This document shows, piece after piece, positions 45,801 to 60,800 of a stretch of 64,000 bases of DNA. The position numbers and the translations under genes were made by a program. This DNA is from Dendrobium chrysotoxum (lineage: Eukaryota; Streptophyta; Magnoliopsida; Asparagales; Orchidaceae): the NCBI GenBank assembly GCA_019925795.1, contig CM034301.1:51299783-51363782 (forward strand), written 5' to 3'. Each line of letters begins with the position of its first letter. The stretch's first letter is position 1. The notes beneath the pieces are model-generated. The model was not told the origin of the DNA. It worked only from the letters and a program-made list of their open reading frames with translations, and did not search any database.

Positions 45801-48800
45801 ACCCTATACATCAGTATGCATTAACTCGTAACTTCTTTGACTTGACCTTTGAACCAATATTTGAAAAACTCACTCTATGTTATTTTCCATATACATAGTC
45901 TTCACAAAAATCTAAATTTATAAATTTTAATCCAGGAAATTTTTCTTTAGTAAGAAGTGAATGCATACATTTCTTACTCATATGGTCAATCCTTCGATGC
46001 CATAGATCTCCATCAACATTTGAATCAGCTATTCCAATAGAATCTTATTTTTTGTTGATAGCATACAGGGTGTCTTCAATATTGTCATGAGTTATAACCA
46101 ACCCGATTGTTCAACATAATCAGATTCCACACAGACTAACAAATGTCTGCTGATGGTGTAACATAGTTAGGGTAAGACTCATTATGATGTGCCTATTTTT
46201 CTAAAAATATTTTTATTTTGGTATTTTTCAGCCAAACTAAAACAAATTTTAATTAGATTGTAACAATTACATGCAAGGGTCATAAAGAGTCTGAACAAAG
46301 TAAAAGCATAAACTGATAAAAGGAAAAAAACTTAAAAACCTATGTAACTAACTACCTTCTGTCCAAGTTCAAGCTCCGTGAAATAAGATAATGGTCTCCA
46401 ACTAGAAACTAGAGGGAAATTCTTCCCGATTTGCTACTCAGTAGTAGGTTCAAGTAGAACTGAAGACAGCTCTTTATCAATTTGCAAAGCCTCAATACCA
46501 TGCGACTCAAATAGCAAATCCCCATCCTTGCCAGCTTTGCCTAAATAGCATACATGAAGCTCAAGACCAAAGCATCAGACAGTATTGGTGACAAACTGTT
46601 GCAACTGAAGTCCTTAAATTGCCTCTCTTTTGGGGCGCCAAGGAGAGCAATCGGGCTAGCCTGGGATAAATAAATGCCAACATCACATGTAGATATGATA
46701 AAGGAATAATTAAACAACAATAAAGACAATAACATTGTGATTTATGTGGTTAGATCAAGAATGTCCTAAATCCATTGGATGAGGCATATGGATAATTCCA
46801 AGGTCGTGAAAATCGGACCGGACAACGAACCGAAAGGAGAGATTCATGGTTCGACCGGTCGAACCGGGGTTGAATCGGATGACGTAATAAATAATAATAT
46901 TATTAAAAATTAATAAAATTAACATAACAATGATGTTATCATTTCAAATATGAGACAAAATTAAACGAAATTAAAAACTATGAAACATAAAGCTTACATA
47001 ACTAATTAAAAGAATTATTTTTAAAATTTCACATAAGAGCAAAAACCCCAAATCTCATAATTCTAAGAATTTGCACTCATAATAATACAATAATTTTAAA
47101 TTTAAATATTTTTCTATTTTTAAATTTGATTTTTAATCTAAATTTAATTTAACTATATAATTTAGTATAAATTATTACTAATTTATATTACTTATTTAAT
47201 ATAAATTTAATTTAAATATAAGTTTATGAATTTAATATAAATTATTATTAATTTATGTTATATGTTTAAATATATTTTACATCTATATGTTATATACTAA
47301 ATTTATTTTATAAATTTATATCTAAAAACTATTTATGTAAAAAGAAATTACCATTAATAAATAGATAAAATTATTTTTTATAGTGTATAAATAAATAAAT
47401 TATTATTATTAATTAATTAATAAATATTATCATATTGTAAATAATTAATCAAAAAAATCTATTTAAAAATGAATTTTATGGATATTATATATGTTATGAT
47501 TCCATAAACTTCAACTCATCTTTTTAGTTCCACATCACATGGAAACTCTTTCTTCTATGGTTTATATAGTTTTTTTAGTTTTTTTGTGTTAAGAGTTCAC
47601 ATGGAGTGGTGGGGCTATGTGAAGATGCTTTATGGTGATTTGGGGCAAATAAATATAATAAAAATTTCATGCTAATTTAAAATTAAATGTTTTAAATATA
47701 AATTAATTTGTTTATTTAAGAAAATTATTTAATATTTAATCTTTAATATAATAAATTTATTTATTTAATTATTTAAAAAAATGTGGTAATTGAACCAGAC
47801 GGTTCAAAAGAACTGAGTCCGGTTCACTGGTTTGTCGGTTTAGAGTGGACCGGACCGGCCTTATGACTGGTTCACGGTTGGACCGACCGGTCCAATATGA
47901 TTTTTAAAACCTTGGATAATTCTACTATGAAATGTAAAAAGGAGTGCAAATTGAGAGGAGTAACAAAACATGTCAAATCTTTTTTCTCATAACTTAAGAC
48001 AAAGTTGTGGATAAATCTCAGAACAATCTTTCTCAAAGTAAAAGCCAATGAGAGAAGCCAAATTCCTCTCTTATTAAATCTCCAATAATACAAATATGAA
48101 TCTCCTTCCTCAAAATCTTGAATCTCAGAACTAGAGAAGCCGCCAAACAACTCTTGAAACTCAGAACTAGAGAAGCCGCCAAACAACTCCTGTAAATGCT
48201 GGTCTCTTACAGTTGCTTTGAAAAAATCACCAGAAGTCGAAGTCCCTATTACAAGTGAGCTCTAGTTTGACATCCCACGTCTTTGTCTATTCCAACACAT
48301 GATTTAATAGGATTCATGTTCTTGTTTTTGGTAATTACTAAAAAATGCCTCCTATTTGATATAAATATACACAAACACCCAGGCAGGCCTTCAGTTTTCC
48401 AAACTCCAGGAGCAAGGAATGTTGTTTTTTCTGTGGGGCCACCTAAGAATGGCCCCAAAAAAAAATCAAGTGACAGTAGACTATATAGTTAATCTTCAAA
48501 CAGCCAAAATAATCAATGGGATGCAGGATCATATGGAGCTTCAACCTATGCACCCAGCACAGTAAATTTACACATCTCTGCATTCACTAACATCAACATG
48601 AAACTAAACTAGTTTTCACCTTCCACTCTAAGGACACCTGGTACTCCTATGAAATAGCCCAGAAATCATCTATGGATTTAATAACATATTGTCAAAGTGT
48701 GGTTAATAATTACATTTGTCAGCAAAGGAATTAAAATCATTGAATTGTAGATTGTTTGTAAACTTTGTGTTTTTACTGCCTATGTTGAATTATGGTGTAT

Positions 48801-51800
48801 ATTGTATGTTCATGCTCATTTGATAGTTTTTCAAAGTAAACGATGATGTTTGTTTCTTCTCTTTTTAGTTGAATGTTCAATAAATACTAATTAGAATCGT
48901 GGGATTTTTTTCCTTAGAAGATACAATGCTTATGATTAGTATAGAGGGATGGAGCATAGAAAATACAATGTCTTGTCAGCCTCTGACGAGTATGTTGCGG
49001 ATGACTTAAATAACATACCTAACGACAATTCTCAAGATGATGAAAAGAATTTTATCAAACTTAGAGAATCTCTTAGATACTTTTCTGATAGTGATGTCTC
49101 AATTTTCAATCTTCAGAGTTTGCCTTTCAGCATTGAAGGTTTTAGGGCTCATGGTTGAGAATTGTCAAACTGTGCTGCAAGTTTTGTGTGCCTGAGCCAA
49201 TTCGATAGTTGAAGAAGAGATTTAAAAAATATATAGTAGAAGAGCCAATTGAATGATATATTTGAGAATTTCAAATCAAAATGAGTTTGATTTGGACATT
49301 TAGTACTGTTGGTTGCGATGGTGCTTTTGATTATCTGGTTAATATTGCTTTAAAATAGCTTGGCTAGGAGCTTTTCACATATGCACATCATGAAGTACTC
49401 TTGATTGCTTATATGGTGAAGTGTTATTGTAGCTATATGATCAGTGGTCTATAATAGATGATATTGGATCATTTTGTGGTGCGCCAGATGCTAAGAAACG
49501 AGCAGTAGCTTATGGTTTTGTCAATCTCTGCTTCAAGATATGAGTGGCAAACTAACAGATGACCAATTAGTTGTTTAGTTACGATTCAATGAGGAGACAA
49601 GTGCCATTGAATTCAGATGAAGGGTGTTGATCACCAAAATAAGGAATTAACCAATCGAGCTATTTGGTTTACTAAGGGTTGATTTCCTTCTCTTATTAAA
49701 ATTTGAAAACCATCATTATTTTATATGTTTGTTTGTGAAGCAATCTTGTACAAAGACGAATTGAACTTTCCAACAGAAAAAATGAAAGAGAGTCAAACCA
49801 CAAAAGCAGTCAATCTCGCTACCTTATTAGTCAATGTTGTTAGAATTTTGTTAAGATTATTGGTGTGATATGTTTATTGTCTAGAATAATAAGGATTTGA
49901 TGAGGATTTAAATTCTATAGCTTGCAATTGAGTGGTTAAAATGGTGAAGTGACTTTGAAGTATCGTGTCAAAAGAATATATCATGCGGATTTGGGTAAAT
50001 TTTACAAAACTGCAATTAGACCATAGGATTTAAATTCTATAGCTTGCAATTGAGTGGTTAAAATGGTGAAGTGATTTTGAAGTATTGTGTCAAAAGAGTA
50101 TATCATGCGGATTTGGGTAAATTTTACAAAACTGCAATTAGACCATCTATGTTATAGGGAATTGAGAATTGGATGGCAAAGAAGAAGTTAATAGCTAAAT
50201 TAAATCCGACGGAAAGAAAATATTTTAAGATGAATGTGCGAAAACTAAGAAAGATAGATCAACAAATAATTATATTAGATATATATTGGGAGTGGCACCT
50301 ATTGAAGCTAAGTAAAAACCGAAAAGAATTGAGTGGTTTTATGATGTTCAATTGAGAGAAGAGATTCACCAATATAATAGGTAGCTAAAATTAACATGCA
50401 TTGCAAATTACTCCATTAACTTGCATTTGAAACAATTTAATTTAAAATTGCAATAAGAAATAAGTGCACAACCAACATGTACAGGCTTAATTATAATTTT
50501 ATTATATAATAAAAAAATGTTATTAAGCAAAAAAAGTTAATTTTATCAAGTCCTATCATTTGTATAGTGAATTCGTGAGTATAGACGATTTGAAAATTTA
50601 TTGTTTGTTATGTTATCTTTCAGCCAAATGGATAACGAATAAGCTTAATCCATGTGGACACAAGTGTATTTTCTAAATGGATTTTTTTCCTTCTATTACT
50701 CTATGACATGAAATTCTTGCATACATTAGTTTTTGCTCAACTAAAATTTAAGTTATTTATTTTATTTACTTTGTTCAAATGCTAATTTTGTAGATTTTGT
50801 CTACAAAATACTTATTGTTTTTTTTAATTGTAATTAATTATAGGCCATCCGTCACACATAATTATCATTTTCTTTAGATATTAGCATCCCACTATATTTT
50901 ACCGAATTAGTTTTAGATCTAATCAACTAGTATAAATTACTGCAACTATTAATAACATAGAATTTTTAACATTTCAAATAATCTTTTACTGTGCTATTGA
51001 GGTTCACATATTTGAAAGATGCTTTACTTGGCTAGAAGTTCAAGACAATGTTAATCGCAGAATTTGTTGTATTTATTATTTAACCTCAAAATAGTATGAA
51101 CTTTGAAAGATAATTGCATGAATAATGTTAATGGGAAAACAAGTTATATAAATTAATGTAGTTTATTAAATATCCTATGTATTAAGAGAAAGGAGCAAAC
51201 AATATTTTTCTTAAATATCTATTGACTTTTAGTTTGGACCTAGAGAAGCTTTATGTTTAGTATATTTCACTGTGTCCATCATTTGTGAAAAAATATATTT
51301 TGCACTTTGAAATAATAAAGATATAAAAAATAATTAATATTTAGTTTTATCAATAACAAAAAAATACCAATATTTTTTACTATAGATTTGATAAAATAAA
51401 AAATATTGGATGCAAACAAAATTAAAACATGATTCAAATCAAATGAGAAATAAATTAAAATTATAAATATAACTAGTAACTGTTAATTTTAAGAGGGTTA
51501 AATAGTAGCAAGTCTTAAGAGAAGTGAGTAAAATAATTCTATTGTTTCACATGATAATATTATTTTTGCACATTTCAACTCCATTGTGTGATGTGGATAT
51601 TGTGCCAAATGTCAATTTAGCTTTTATGACATGTTTTGAATGAAAATTTGTCACTTCTAGAATGGCCAGTAACGATGATGATGATGCCATCGGGACTCTT
51701 TTTTTTTTCTTCAATGAAATCACTTTGTTTGGTTCAGGTTGATTATTTAGATATGTGATATTTTCTTCCTGTTCCTTTCCTTAGTTTGGCATGTCGATAG

Positions 51801-54800
51801 TTACAATATAACTCTGTTTGGCTAACTTCTGGGAACCTTTTTTAGGAGCATGCCAACCTCTGCAGCTCTTGATGTTGTGGCACAAAATCTAAGTCTGAAA
51901 TTCTTTGAGGTATTTGAAAAGTACTTGCAGTAGCTACCCATTGTATATATATATATTTGTCAATATCGGTATCTTACAGCCAGAGAGCTGATTTATTTTA
52001 GGTACCTACTGGATGGAAATTCTTTGGCAACTTAATGGATGCTGGCCTTTGTTCAATATGTGGTGAAGAAAGCTTCGGGACAGGTAGGTTATATTTCATC
52101 ATTTATGCCATTTTCAGTTTGTACTTATAAGAAGGTATCAGTTTCTCCTGTATTCAATCTTTTTAGCTGGACACCCTTGCCTAGGCTGGTTGGTTGAGGG
52201 CTTTGGCCCCATCCAATTTGTTTTGAATTTGAAGATTGGCTTGTGTTTGTGCTTTGACACTCACCTTTCTAAAAAAAATCCTTTTAGTTAATTGAAATGG
52301 ATAAATATCTATATATGTTTTAGTTTTATGTGTTTATTGGATTGGGCTCATCCTAAACATTTATAGGGCTTACAACATTGTCAGTGTAGCTTATGGGTGT
52401 GGACCATCCACTCCGTATTTCTACACCAGCAGATTAATTAGTCTCCTCCATCTCTGTAACACCCTAGTATACCCCTTATCAGTATTATAGAGTGTCACAG
52501 AAATAAACATGACATTTTCAACCTTAACATATGATACTTTTCATTATTTGAATATTTGTATAAAATATCACTAACATTTATATTTACTACATAAACAAAA
52601 GCATCTAATAATTTCAATTACATCAAATAAATACTTATAGAGCCACTAATAAAATCCAAAATAGTACACCACTGAACTGTCTACATACATCAACTGTAGA
52701 CCCGCAAACAAAGCTAAACAATAGAATATAGAATGAAATAACTTGAACCTATTTTGCTTGGACCTTTTCCTTTCCTTTTCCTGTAACAACAGCCAGTATG
52801 AAAAGAACTGGTGAGCTATGAGGCTCAATAAGTTATGCAATTTACATAACATTTAAATTGCATGATTATAAAACTCACAACTTTGAAATCATAAATTAAT
52901 CAAAACTTGACATCATTTATAAAACAACATAAAATTATATTTAGCATTAACCTTTACTTCCTTTGAAGTCTATACTGCATATCAATATTAGTCTTTTAAA
53001 GATTTGATTAAACTTTCATCTGAATGTTCAATGAGCCTAGATAAACTTGGCATTATCACCATTGAATAATATAGAGGTCCCTTTTGCCCCACCTGATATG
53101 CATGTATCATATCTATGAGGTCCATTTTGCTCCACTTATAATGTAGTGTCATACATGGAGACCCTTTTGCCCCACCTACAATTGTAAGTTTTACGTCATT
53201 TTATAACTAAATTTTACTAAATTGACATTTAAAAAACTTCACATATTCTTAGTTCATACTTGTATTGTAGGGTTGCAGATTTTCATAATAACATTGTTGT
53301 TATACTATTTGCATAAAGATTATCGATATGTAGTATGTACAGAATAATACTTCTTTTCAAAATATTCTCAACTTGAAAAATCTTTAAACGTTCATAATTT
53401 CATATTAGACTTTATTCTAAATCTGGATCACTTAAATTTGTAAGTGGTTACTCATACATATATACTTGGCTATGAACATGCATTAATAATATCATTAACT
53501 CTTTCCTTAAATTCTCATCAAAAGCGTTAGTGTATGTGTCTACAAAATTATATATGTGTCTACAAAATAACAATATATACTTTTTAAATTAAATTTGCAT
53601 TACTTACTTTCTTGAAGAGTTGATTCCTCAAATCCTCTACCTCGTACCCTTCTTCGATTGTAAGTAACTTACAATTATCTCTTTTACATTCCATAAATTT
53701 CAGAATCTATTGCTTAATTAATTTTGTATTAATTTTGCATAATATTAACTTATATTGAATATAATATATTACCTCAAAATCTCACTTTTGCATATATCCA
53801 GATAATTCCTACAGTTGATGATATCTCATTTAAGGGTTTGCACTACCATTTGGAATTTAATAAAACTACCATAACATTGCAATATAACCAAGTTGCTTAC
53901 CTGTATTTCCTCATCTCTGAATTTTCTTTCTTATTCTTCTTTCCTCAATTTCTCTTCTAATTTTTCTTATTCCTTCCTCTGTTTATTACTTCGCGAATTC
54001 ACTGCTCTCTCTCAGAATTTCCGTTCCAAAAATATTGCTCCACACCCAACCGATCTTAGCAATACCCGCACAAAGCTTCTATCTTCACAAAATCCCTACA
54101 GCCACTGTATGTTTGCGGTCCCTTTGGCCGCTGTATGCTTGCTTATTTCCTTCACAGCCACAAAATCCCTTCAGCCGCTCACTACCCATACAGCACTGTG
54201 TCGATTCTCCTCTCAATGCACTCTGCCGATCTCTTCAACAATGCTGCTTGCTTGCTTTCGTAACTTCTGGCTTGCGTGAAAAATTTCTTTCTTCTCCCAA
54301 CCGAACCCACTCTATAGGATTTCTTTTTGGAAAAAGGGCCCACTGCAGTATAACTGAATTTCCCAATCAGCACATTTAATGTAAGCATCTATCTAGTTAA
54401 TTTAAGTTATTTAATTTAATATAATTCTATTAAATATTAATTGTAATAATTTACTTAAAGTAACTGTCAGTATTAAATTTACTCCAACAACAACAACATC
54501 AAGCCTTTATCCCACTACGTGGGGTCGGCTACATGAATCCTTTTGCTCCATTGTGTCCTGTTAAAAGTCAAATTCTCGTTTAAATCTAATAAAGAAAGAT
54601 CATTTCTAATATTTTCTAACCAAGTCTTTTTAGGTCTACCTCTACCTTTCTTAACATAAGTCAAATCTAAGACCTCTACTTTCCTAACCGGGTCATCGGG
54701 AGGCCGCCGTTTTATGCGACCAAACCATCTAAGGCGACTCTCTCTAATCTTATCTTCCACTGGAGCTACTCCAACCTTTTCACGAATATGCTCATTTCGT

Positions 54801-57800
54801 ATCCTATCTCTAAGGGTAAAGCCACTCATCCACCTGAGCATCCTCATCTCTGCAACACTTAACTTAGAATTATGCTTCTCTTTTAATGGCCAACATTCGG
54901 CACCATAAAGCATTGCAGGTCTCACCACCATTTTATAGAATTTTTCCTTAAGTTTGAGGGGTACTTTTCTATCACACAATAAGTCCGATGCATTCCTCCA
55001 CTTCAATCATCTAACTTGGATTCTACTGATAATATCCTCATCTATTTCACCATCACTCTGAACAATAGATCCAAGATATCTAAAATGTGTACTCTTATTA
55101 ATGACTTGATCGCCCAAAGTCACAATCCCCTCACTAGGTCTATTAGTACTAAAATTACACTCCATATATTCCGTTTTAGATCTACTCAAGCGAAAACTTT
55201 TAGACTCTAAGGTTGACCTCCACAATTCTAGTTTACCTTCAACTCCCTCCTAGTCTTATCAACAAGAAGAATATCATCAGCAAAAAGCATACACCAAGGA
55301 ACATCCTCCTCTTGCAAATGTCTAGTGAGAACATCCATGACTAAAGCAAAAAGATATGGGCTTAAGGCTGATCCTTGATGTAATCCAACCGAAATAGGGA
55401 AATACTTGGTCAAACCACCTTGTGTTTGAACACAAGTAATAGCTCCTGCATATATATCTTTAATGATTTGAATATAAGCGTTATTAACTCCTTTTTTTTC
55501 AAAAACTCTCCATAGCGCTTCTCTTGGAACTTTATCATATGATTTTTCTAAATCAATAAATATCATATGTAAATCCTCCTCATTCTCTCTATATTTCTCC
55601 ATCAAACCTCTTAATAACTGTATGGCTTCCATAGTAGACCTACCCGGCATGAATCCAAATTGATTTCAAGAAACATTAGTATCACGCCACAACCTATGCT
55701 CCATAACTCGTTCCCATAGTTTTAAAGTATGACACATTAACTTAATTCCTTTATAATTTGCACAATCTTGTGCATCATCTTTATTCTTAAAAATAGGGAT
55801 TAACACACTCATTCTTCACTCATCTGACATCTTTTTAGTCTTCAAAACAGTATTAAAATGTTTAGTAAGCCAAGAAATTCCTTCATCTCCTAAGCATTTC
55901 CACACCTCTATTGGAATATCATCAGGTCCAACATCTTTTCCACCCTTCATTTTTTTTAAAGCCTCTCTAACTTCGGTTTTACTAATATGTCGATAAAAAC
56001 AGAAATTTTTATTTTCATTTAGGGTGCTAAGGTCACTACAGTCAATTTTATTTTCACATTAAAAAGTTTAGCAAAATATCTCATCCACCTTTGCTGAATA
56101 TTATCTTCTAAAAAAAGTACTTTTTGATCTTCATCCTTAATACACTTCACTTGAACTAAATCCTTACTACTCTTATCTCTTTGTTTGGCTAACTTATACA
56201 TATATCTTTCTCCCTCCTTAGTATCTAATCTATTATATAAATCACTAAAAGCTAAATTCTTTGCATCGCATATTGCTTTCTTAGATTCCTTACGTGCCAC
56301 TAAAGAAATATATTTTCTTTACCTGTATTTGTGGATATTACAACCTCATCTTTGTTCACATTCTTCTTGTGAATACTACCAATAAATGTCATGCAAATAG
56401 ATTAATTATTGGGATCTCTATTGATTTTTTTTCTGGTCTAATTTACGAAAGCTAAAGTTACATATTTGTTTACTTTCAGGTTCAGATCATATACGTGAAA
56501 AGGATGGGATCTGGGCAGTCTTAGCTTGGCTTTCAATTCTTGCCTACAAGAACAAGGACAACCTTAATGGGGATAAGCTCGTTACAGTGGAAGACATAGT
56601 TCATCAACACTGGGCTACCTATGGTCGCCACTTTTATACTCGATATGATTATGAGGTAATATGATAGAATAAGTTTGCGTGCCTATTTCTGTGATGGGAG
56701 TTGAGGAAGTAGCAATATCTATTTTTCCTTCTCAATATTATTGCTCAACTAACATCAGTCTTTTTATGTTGTAACTTAATAGTTTAATTTTTGTAATATA
56801 GAATGTGGACGCTACTGGAGCTAAGGAACTGATGTCATATTTGGTCAACATACAATCATCTCTCCAAGAAGTTAACAAGTAATCCTTAAATTTCTGCTCA
56901 TTTTGTTTAAAACAAGGTTGATTTTCCATATGTGATCAGAAGTATGTCTTTGAAGTCAAGTTCCAACATTTTTTTTTTCCTTTTCGTGTGACATTGTTAT
57001 CTTCTTCCATTTTTTTTGTTTTATTTGAGCATTCCTCTGCATGTCGCTAAAATGACTCCTCAAGCTGTATGACTATGTGTATGTATCTAGTATAATATAT
57101 ATGCTGATGTTTTAGTAGCACGTAGGAGGTATTACGAGGTGGTTGTTAGTTGTCGATTTTAGTCTGCAGATCACCAGTGATATTTGAAAGAAAAAAAAAA
57201 AAAACATAAGTTTTGTAATGCAACTACTTAGGAAAGGATGATATTATATAGAGGTAACTCATAAAATAATTTTTAATAAATTGAAGCAGATGGAGGATGT
57301 CTGAGTGGATTTGTTGTTTTCTCACTAAAATTGTTTCCTCTATTACTGTCTGTATCCATATCTGCTGTTTAGAACCTATAGAGATTTGAAACACTATTAG
57401 CTTGTGGCATGAACAATTATTTTTAGGCAATTTGCTTAATTTTTGGACAACAATGTGCTCATGTGCTAGCTAAATTAAATATTTTCATTATTATAACTAT
57501 AAGTTCTTATAAACCAATAAAATAATTATGCATGTTACAGTTGCTAAGTTGCTAAATAGTTTTGCTGCCTCCAGTTATTAGGGCTTTCATTTATGTTCTT
57601 TTTAATTTGATATTAGAATAAACCTAATCTTTTTATGGATAGTGATTGTAATAATATTTCCTCCACGGATGTTCTCCTTCAACTTGTTGGCACTAATTTT
57701 CTCAAGTACCATGTTTGGGGCAGCTGCAAGGTTTTAGGCATTTCTCCTACTGTTTTTTGATCCTGTGTTAGGGAGTGTGAATCCAAGGGGGAGCTAAAAT

Positions 57801-60800
57801 TTAGCCAAATACATCAGCGATTAAATCCTTTTTCAACTCAAAAGTTTAAGGCCTGTGATGAGGGTCAACAACTTGATATATCTATCTATACTAATATTTT
57901 CTTCAACTATTTGATGTGGGACTAAATCTAATACTCACATCTTTTAACAATGTCCTCATGTGAGAGCTCTCCATATCAGCTATCACTCTCCTTAAATGAT
58001 TTTTTTTTTTCAAGATCCCACTAAATCTTGTGAAGGAATTCTAGGAGTCATCTACTTTTGAACCTTTCTCAATTATGTTTGAAGGCAGAAAAGAGCTATT
58101 AGAGGTTCAAATCACATGGATCACTTGATCTTAAGCGAAACTTTTGACTATGATAACCAATTGTTAGAAAGTGGAATCAAAGTGTGGCCAAAATTGAGCT
58201 CCATTACACCTGTGGTCAAAAACTTTTTCAATTCAAAAGCTTAAGCTTGTGGATCAGGGCCAAACACATGATATTAGATATACACCAATATAATTTTCAA
58301 ATATTTGCTGACGACTTGTTGATTCTTTTGAGGGTGACATGTTTCCGACAAGTCGTTCAGATGATCGGTTGGTGATTAATTTGCTCTTCACCAACTAGTC
58401 ATCAATGTAGACTTCCATCTTTATAGCATTGAAAGTTATTATCCATAAGCCTTTGACTTGTGGCACCTCATTTTTCACAAGGAATGACATCATGGTATAG
58501 CAGAAAGTGGTTTTGCTAGTAATAAGGTTAGTTTTCTCCTCATTTGACTGGTTATTTAATGATATATTGAGGTGTTCATGAAGCTTGGGAAAGAATGGTC
58601 AACCGCTGAATCCAGGTATTCTGCTCTTTACCAACAAGTTGAACACCTGCTCCATTGTTGTTGGGACCAAAGACTAAAGGAGGTTTGATCTACAATAAAG
58701 TTAGGGTTTCCTAAATAAGTGGTGTTTATCGAACCTCGGTGTTTGGTCACATCAACAACAATAAGGAGTAGGTGTTTGACTTGTATGCGGATAATAAATA
58801 GAGAGAGTATTGCATCATATTCTATTCTCAACACAACTTCTCTCTTCATATAGCTAGTCTCCTCTCTCTAATGTTGTCTTATTTAAGCAAGTGGTATTTT
58901 TTATCCACCTCTATCCTTTTTATATTATTTACAAACTATTATTCCTCTCATTGAAACTTAGCGGAATCACTTGATTTTTGTAATATCGCATTATAAGTTG
59001 TGATATAACAGCAACAACAACAACATCAGCCTTTATCCCATTGCATGGGGTTCGCTACATGAATATTTTTTCTTCATTGTGTTCCATCAAGAGTTAAATT
59101 CTCATTTAAATCTAACAAAAAAGTTCATTTCTAATACTTAATAATCAAATCTTTTTAGGTCTACATCTATATTTTTAAATATAGGCCAGATTTAATACTT
59201 CTACGTCCTAAGTCGGGTCATCAGGAGGTCGACGCTTTATGTGACCATACTAATATACTATCTAAGGTGACTCTCTCTATTCTTATCTTCCACTGTAGCT
59301 ACTCCAACTTTTTTACGTATATATTTGTTTCACATTGTCCCTAAGTGTAAAGCCACTCATCCACTTGAGCTTCCTCATCTCTGCAACACATAATTTTATG
59401 CTTCTCTTTTAATGATCAACATTTTGTGCCATAAAGCATTGTAGGTTTCACCACCATTTTATAAATTTTTTCCTTAAGTTTGAGGGATACTTTCTATCAC
59501 ACAACAGGCCCGATGCATTCCTCCACTTCAACCATTCAACTTTGAATTCTATTAATAATATTCCCATCTATTTCACCATCGTTTTGAACAATAGACATGA
59601 GATATCGAAAACACTCACGCTATTTAATGACTTGATCACCTAATATCACAATCCCACCACTAGATTTATTACTACTGAAATTATACTCCATGTATTTGGT
59701 TTTAGATCTACTCAAATGAAAACCTTTATAATCTAAGTTTGACTTCCTTAATTCAAGTTTCCCTTCAACTCCCTCTCTAGTCTTATCAACTAGAAGAATA
59801 TCATCAGTAAAAAGCATATACCAGAGTTCATCCTCTTGCAAATGTATTGTAAGAACATTCATGACTAAGCAAAAAGATATGGGCTTAAAGCTAGTCCTTG
59901 AGGTAATCCAATTGAAATAGAAAAATACTTGGTCAAGTAACCTTGTGTTTGAACACAAGTAACAACTCTTCTATACATATCCTTAATAAAGCATTATTAA
60001 TTCCTTTCTTTTCTAGAACTCTCCAGAGCACTTTTTTAGGAACTTTATCATATGCTTTCTGTAAATCAATAAATATCATATCATGATTCTCCTTACACTC
60101 TCTATGCTTGTCCATCAAACCTCTCAACAAGTGTATAGCTTCTATAGTAGGCCTATCTGGCATTAATCTAAATTTATTTTAAGAAATTTTAATATCACGT
60201 TGTAACCTATGCTCAATTACTCTCTCCTATATCCTTTATGCATGACATATTTACTTAATTTCTCTATAATTTGAACATTCTTGTGCATCACCTTTATTCT
60301 TAAAAATAGGAACCAACACACTTCTTCTCTACTCATCAGACATTTTTTTAATCTTCAAAATAATATTAAAAAAGTTAGTAAGCCAAGAAATTCCTTGATA
60401 TCCTAAGCATTTTTACATGTCTATTGGAATATCATCAAGTCCCACTACTTTTTCATTATTTATTTTCTTTAAAGCTTCTCCAACTTTAATTTTACTAATA
60501 TGACGATAAAAATAAAATATTTGTTTTTATTTAGGGTGCCAAAGTCACTAAAATCAATCGTATTCTCATAATTTTCATTGAAAAGCTTATTGATATGTCT
60601 CATCCATCTTTGTTTAATATTGCTCTTCTAAAAAGATTTTTATATATTTATCCTTAATGTACTTCACCTGAACTAAATCTTTACTTCTTTTGATTCTCCA
60701 AGCACATAATTTGCAATATTATTAATATCATTTGGTACTTTTGTGTACATAATATTAACATCCTCATGAATAATTAAAATCTTGAGATCTTAAATCCTAG

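Larger units (their letters stand above)
52455..56342 (-). mobile_element. Solo-LTR-like element in PGM intron 13, split by an RTE LINE
   Basis: Left end TGTAACACCC at 52455; right end GGATATTACA at 56342 (minus-strand TGTAATATCC). The same family as 31796-33873 shows GTGAGCTATGAGGCTCAATA near 52810 and repeated GAGGTCC.TTTTGCCCCACC strings near 53070-53180. The RTE LINE at 54486-56305 sits inside it, near its right end; without that insert the element is about 2.07 kb, very close to the intron-1 copy. Five-base flanks ATCTC and ACCTC are similar but not identical, compatible with an eroded LTR-type target duplication. Confidence 0.55.

Noticed and set aside
48949..49158. 69-codon frame as a possible small gene in PGM intron 11
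   Set aside because: No start context, homology or conservation evidence; kept only as a note in the intron description.
52165..52285. GGTTGGTTGAGGGCTTTGGCC text in intron 13 as a second SINE
   Set aside because: It has no recognisable B box and the A-rich end is too short to support the call.
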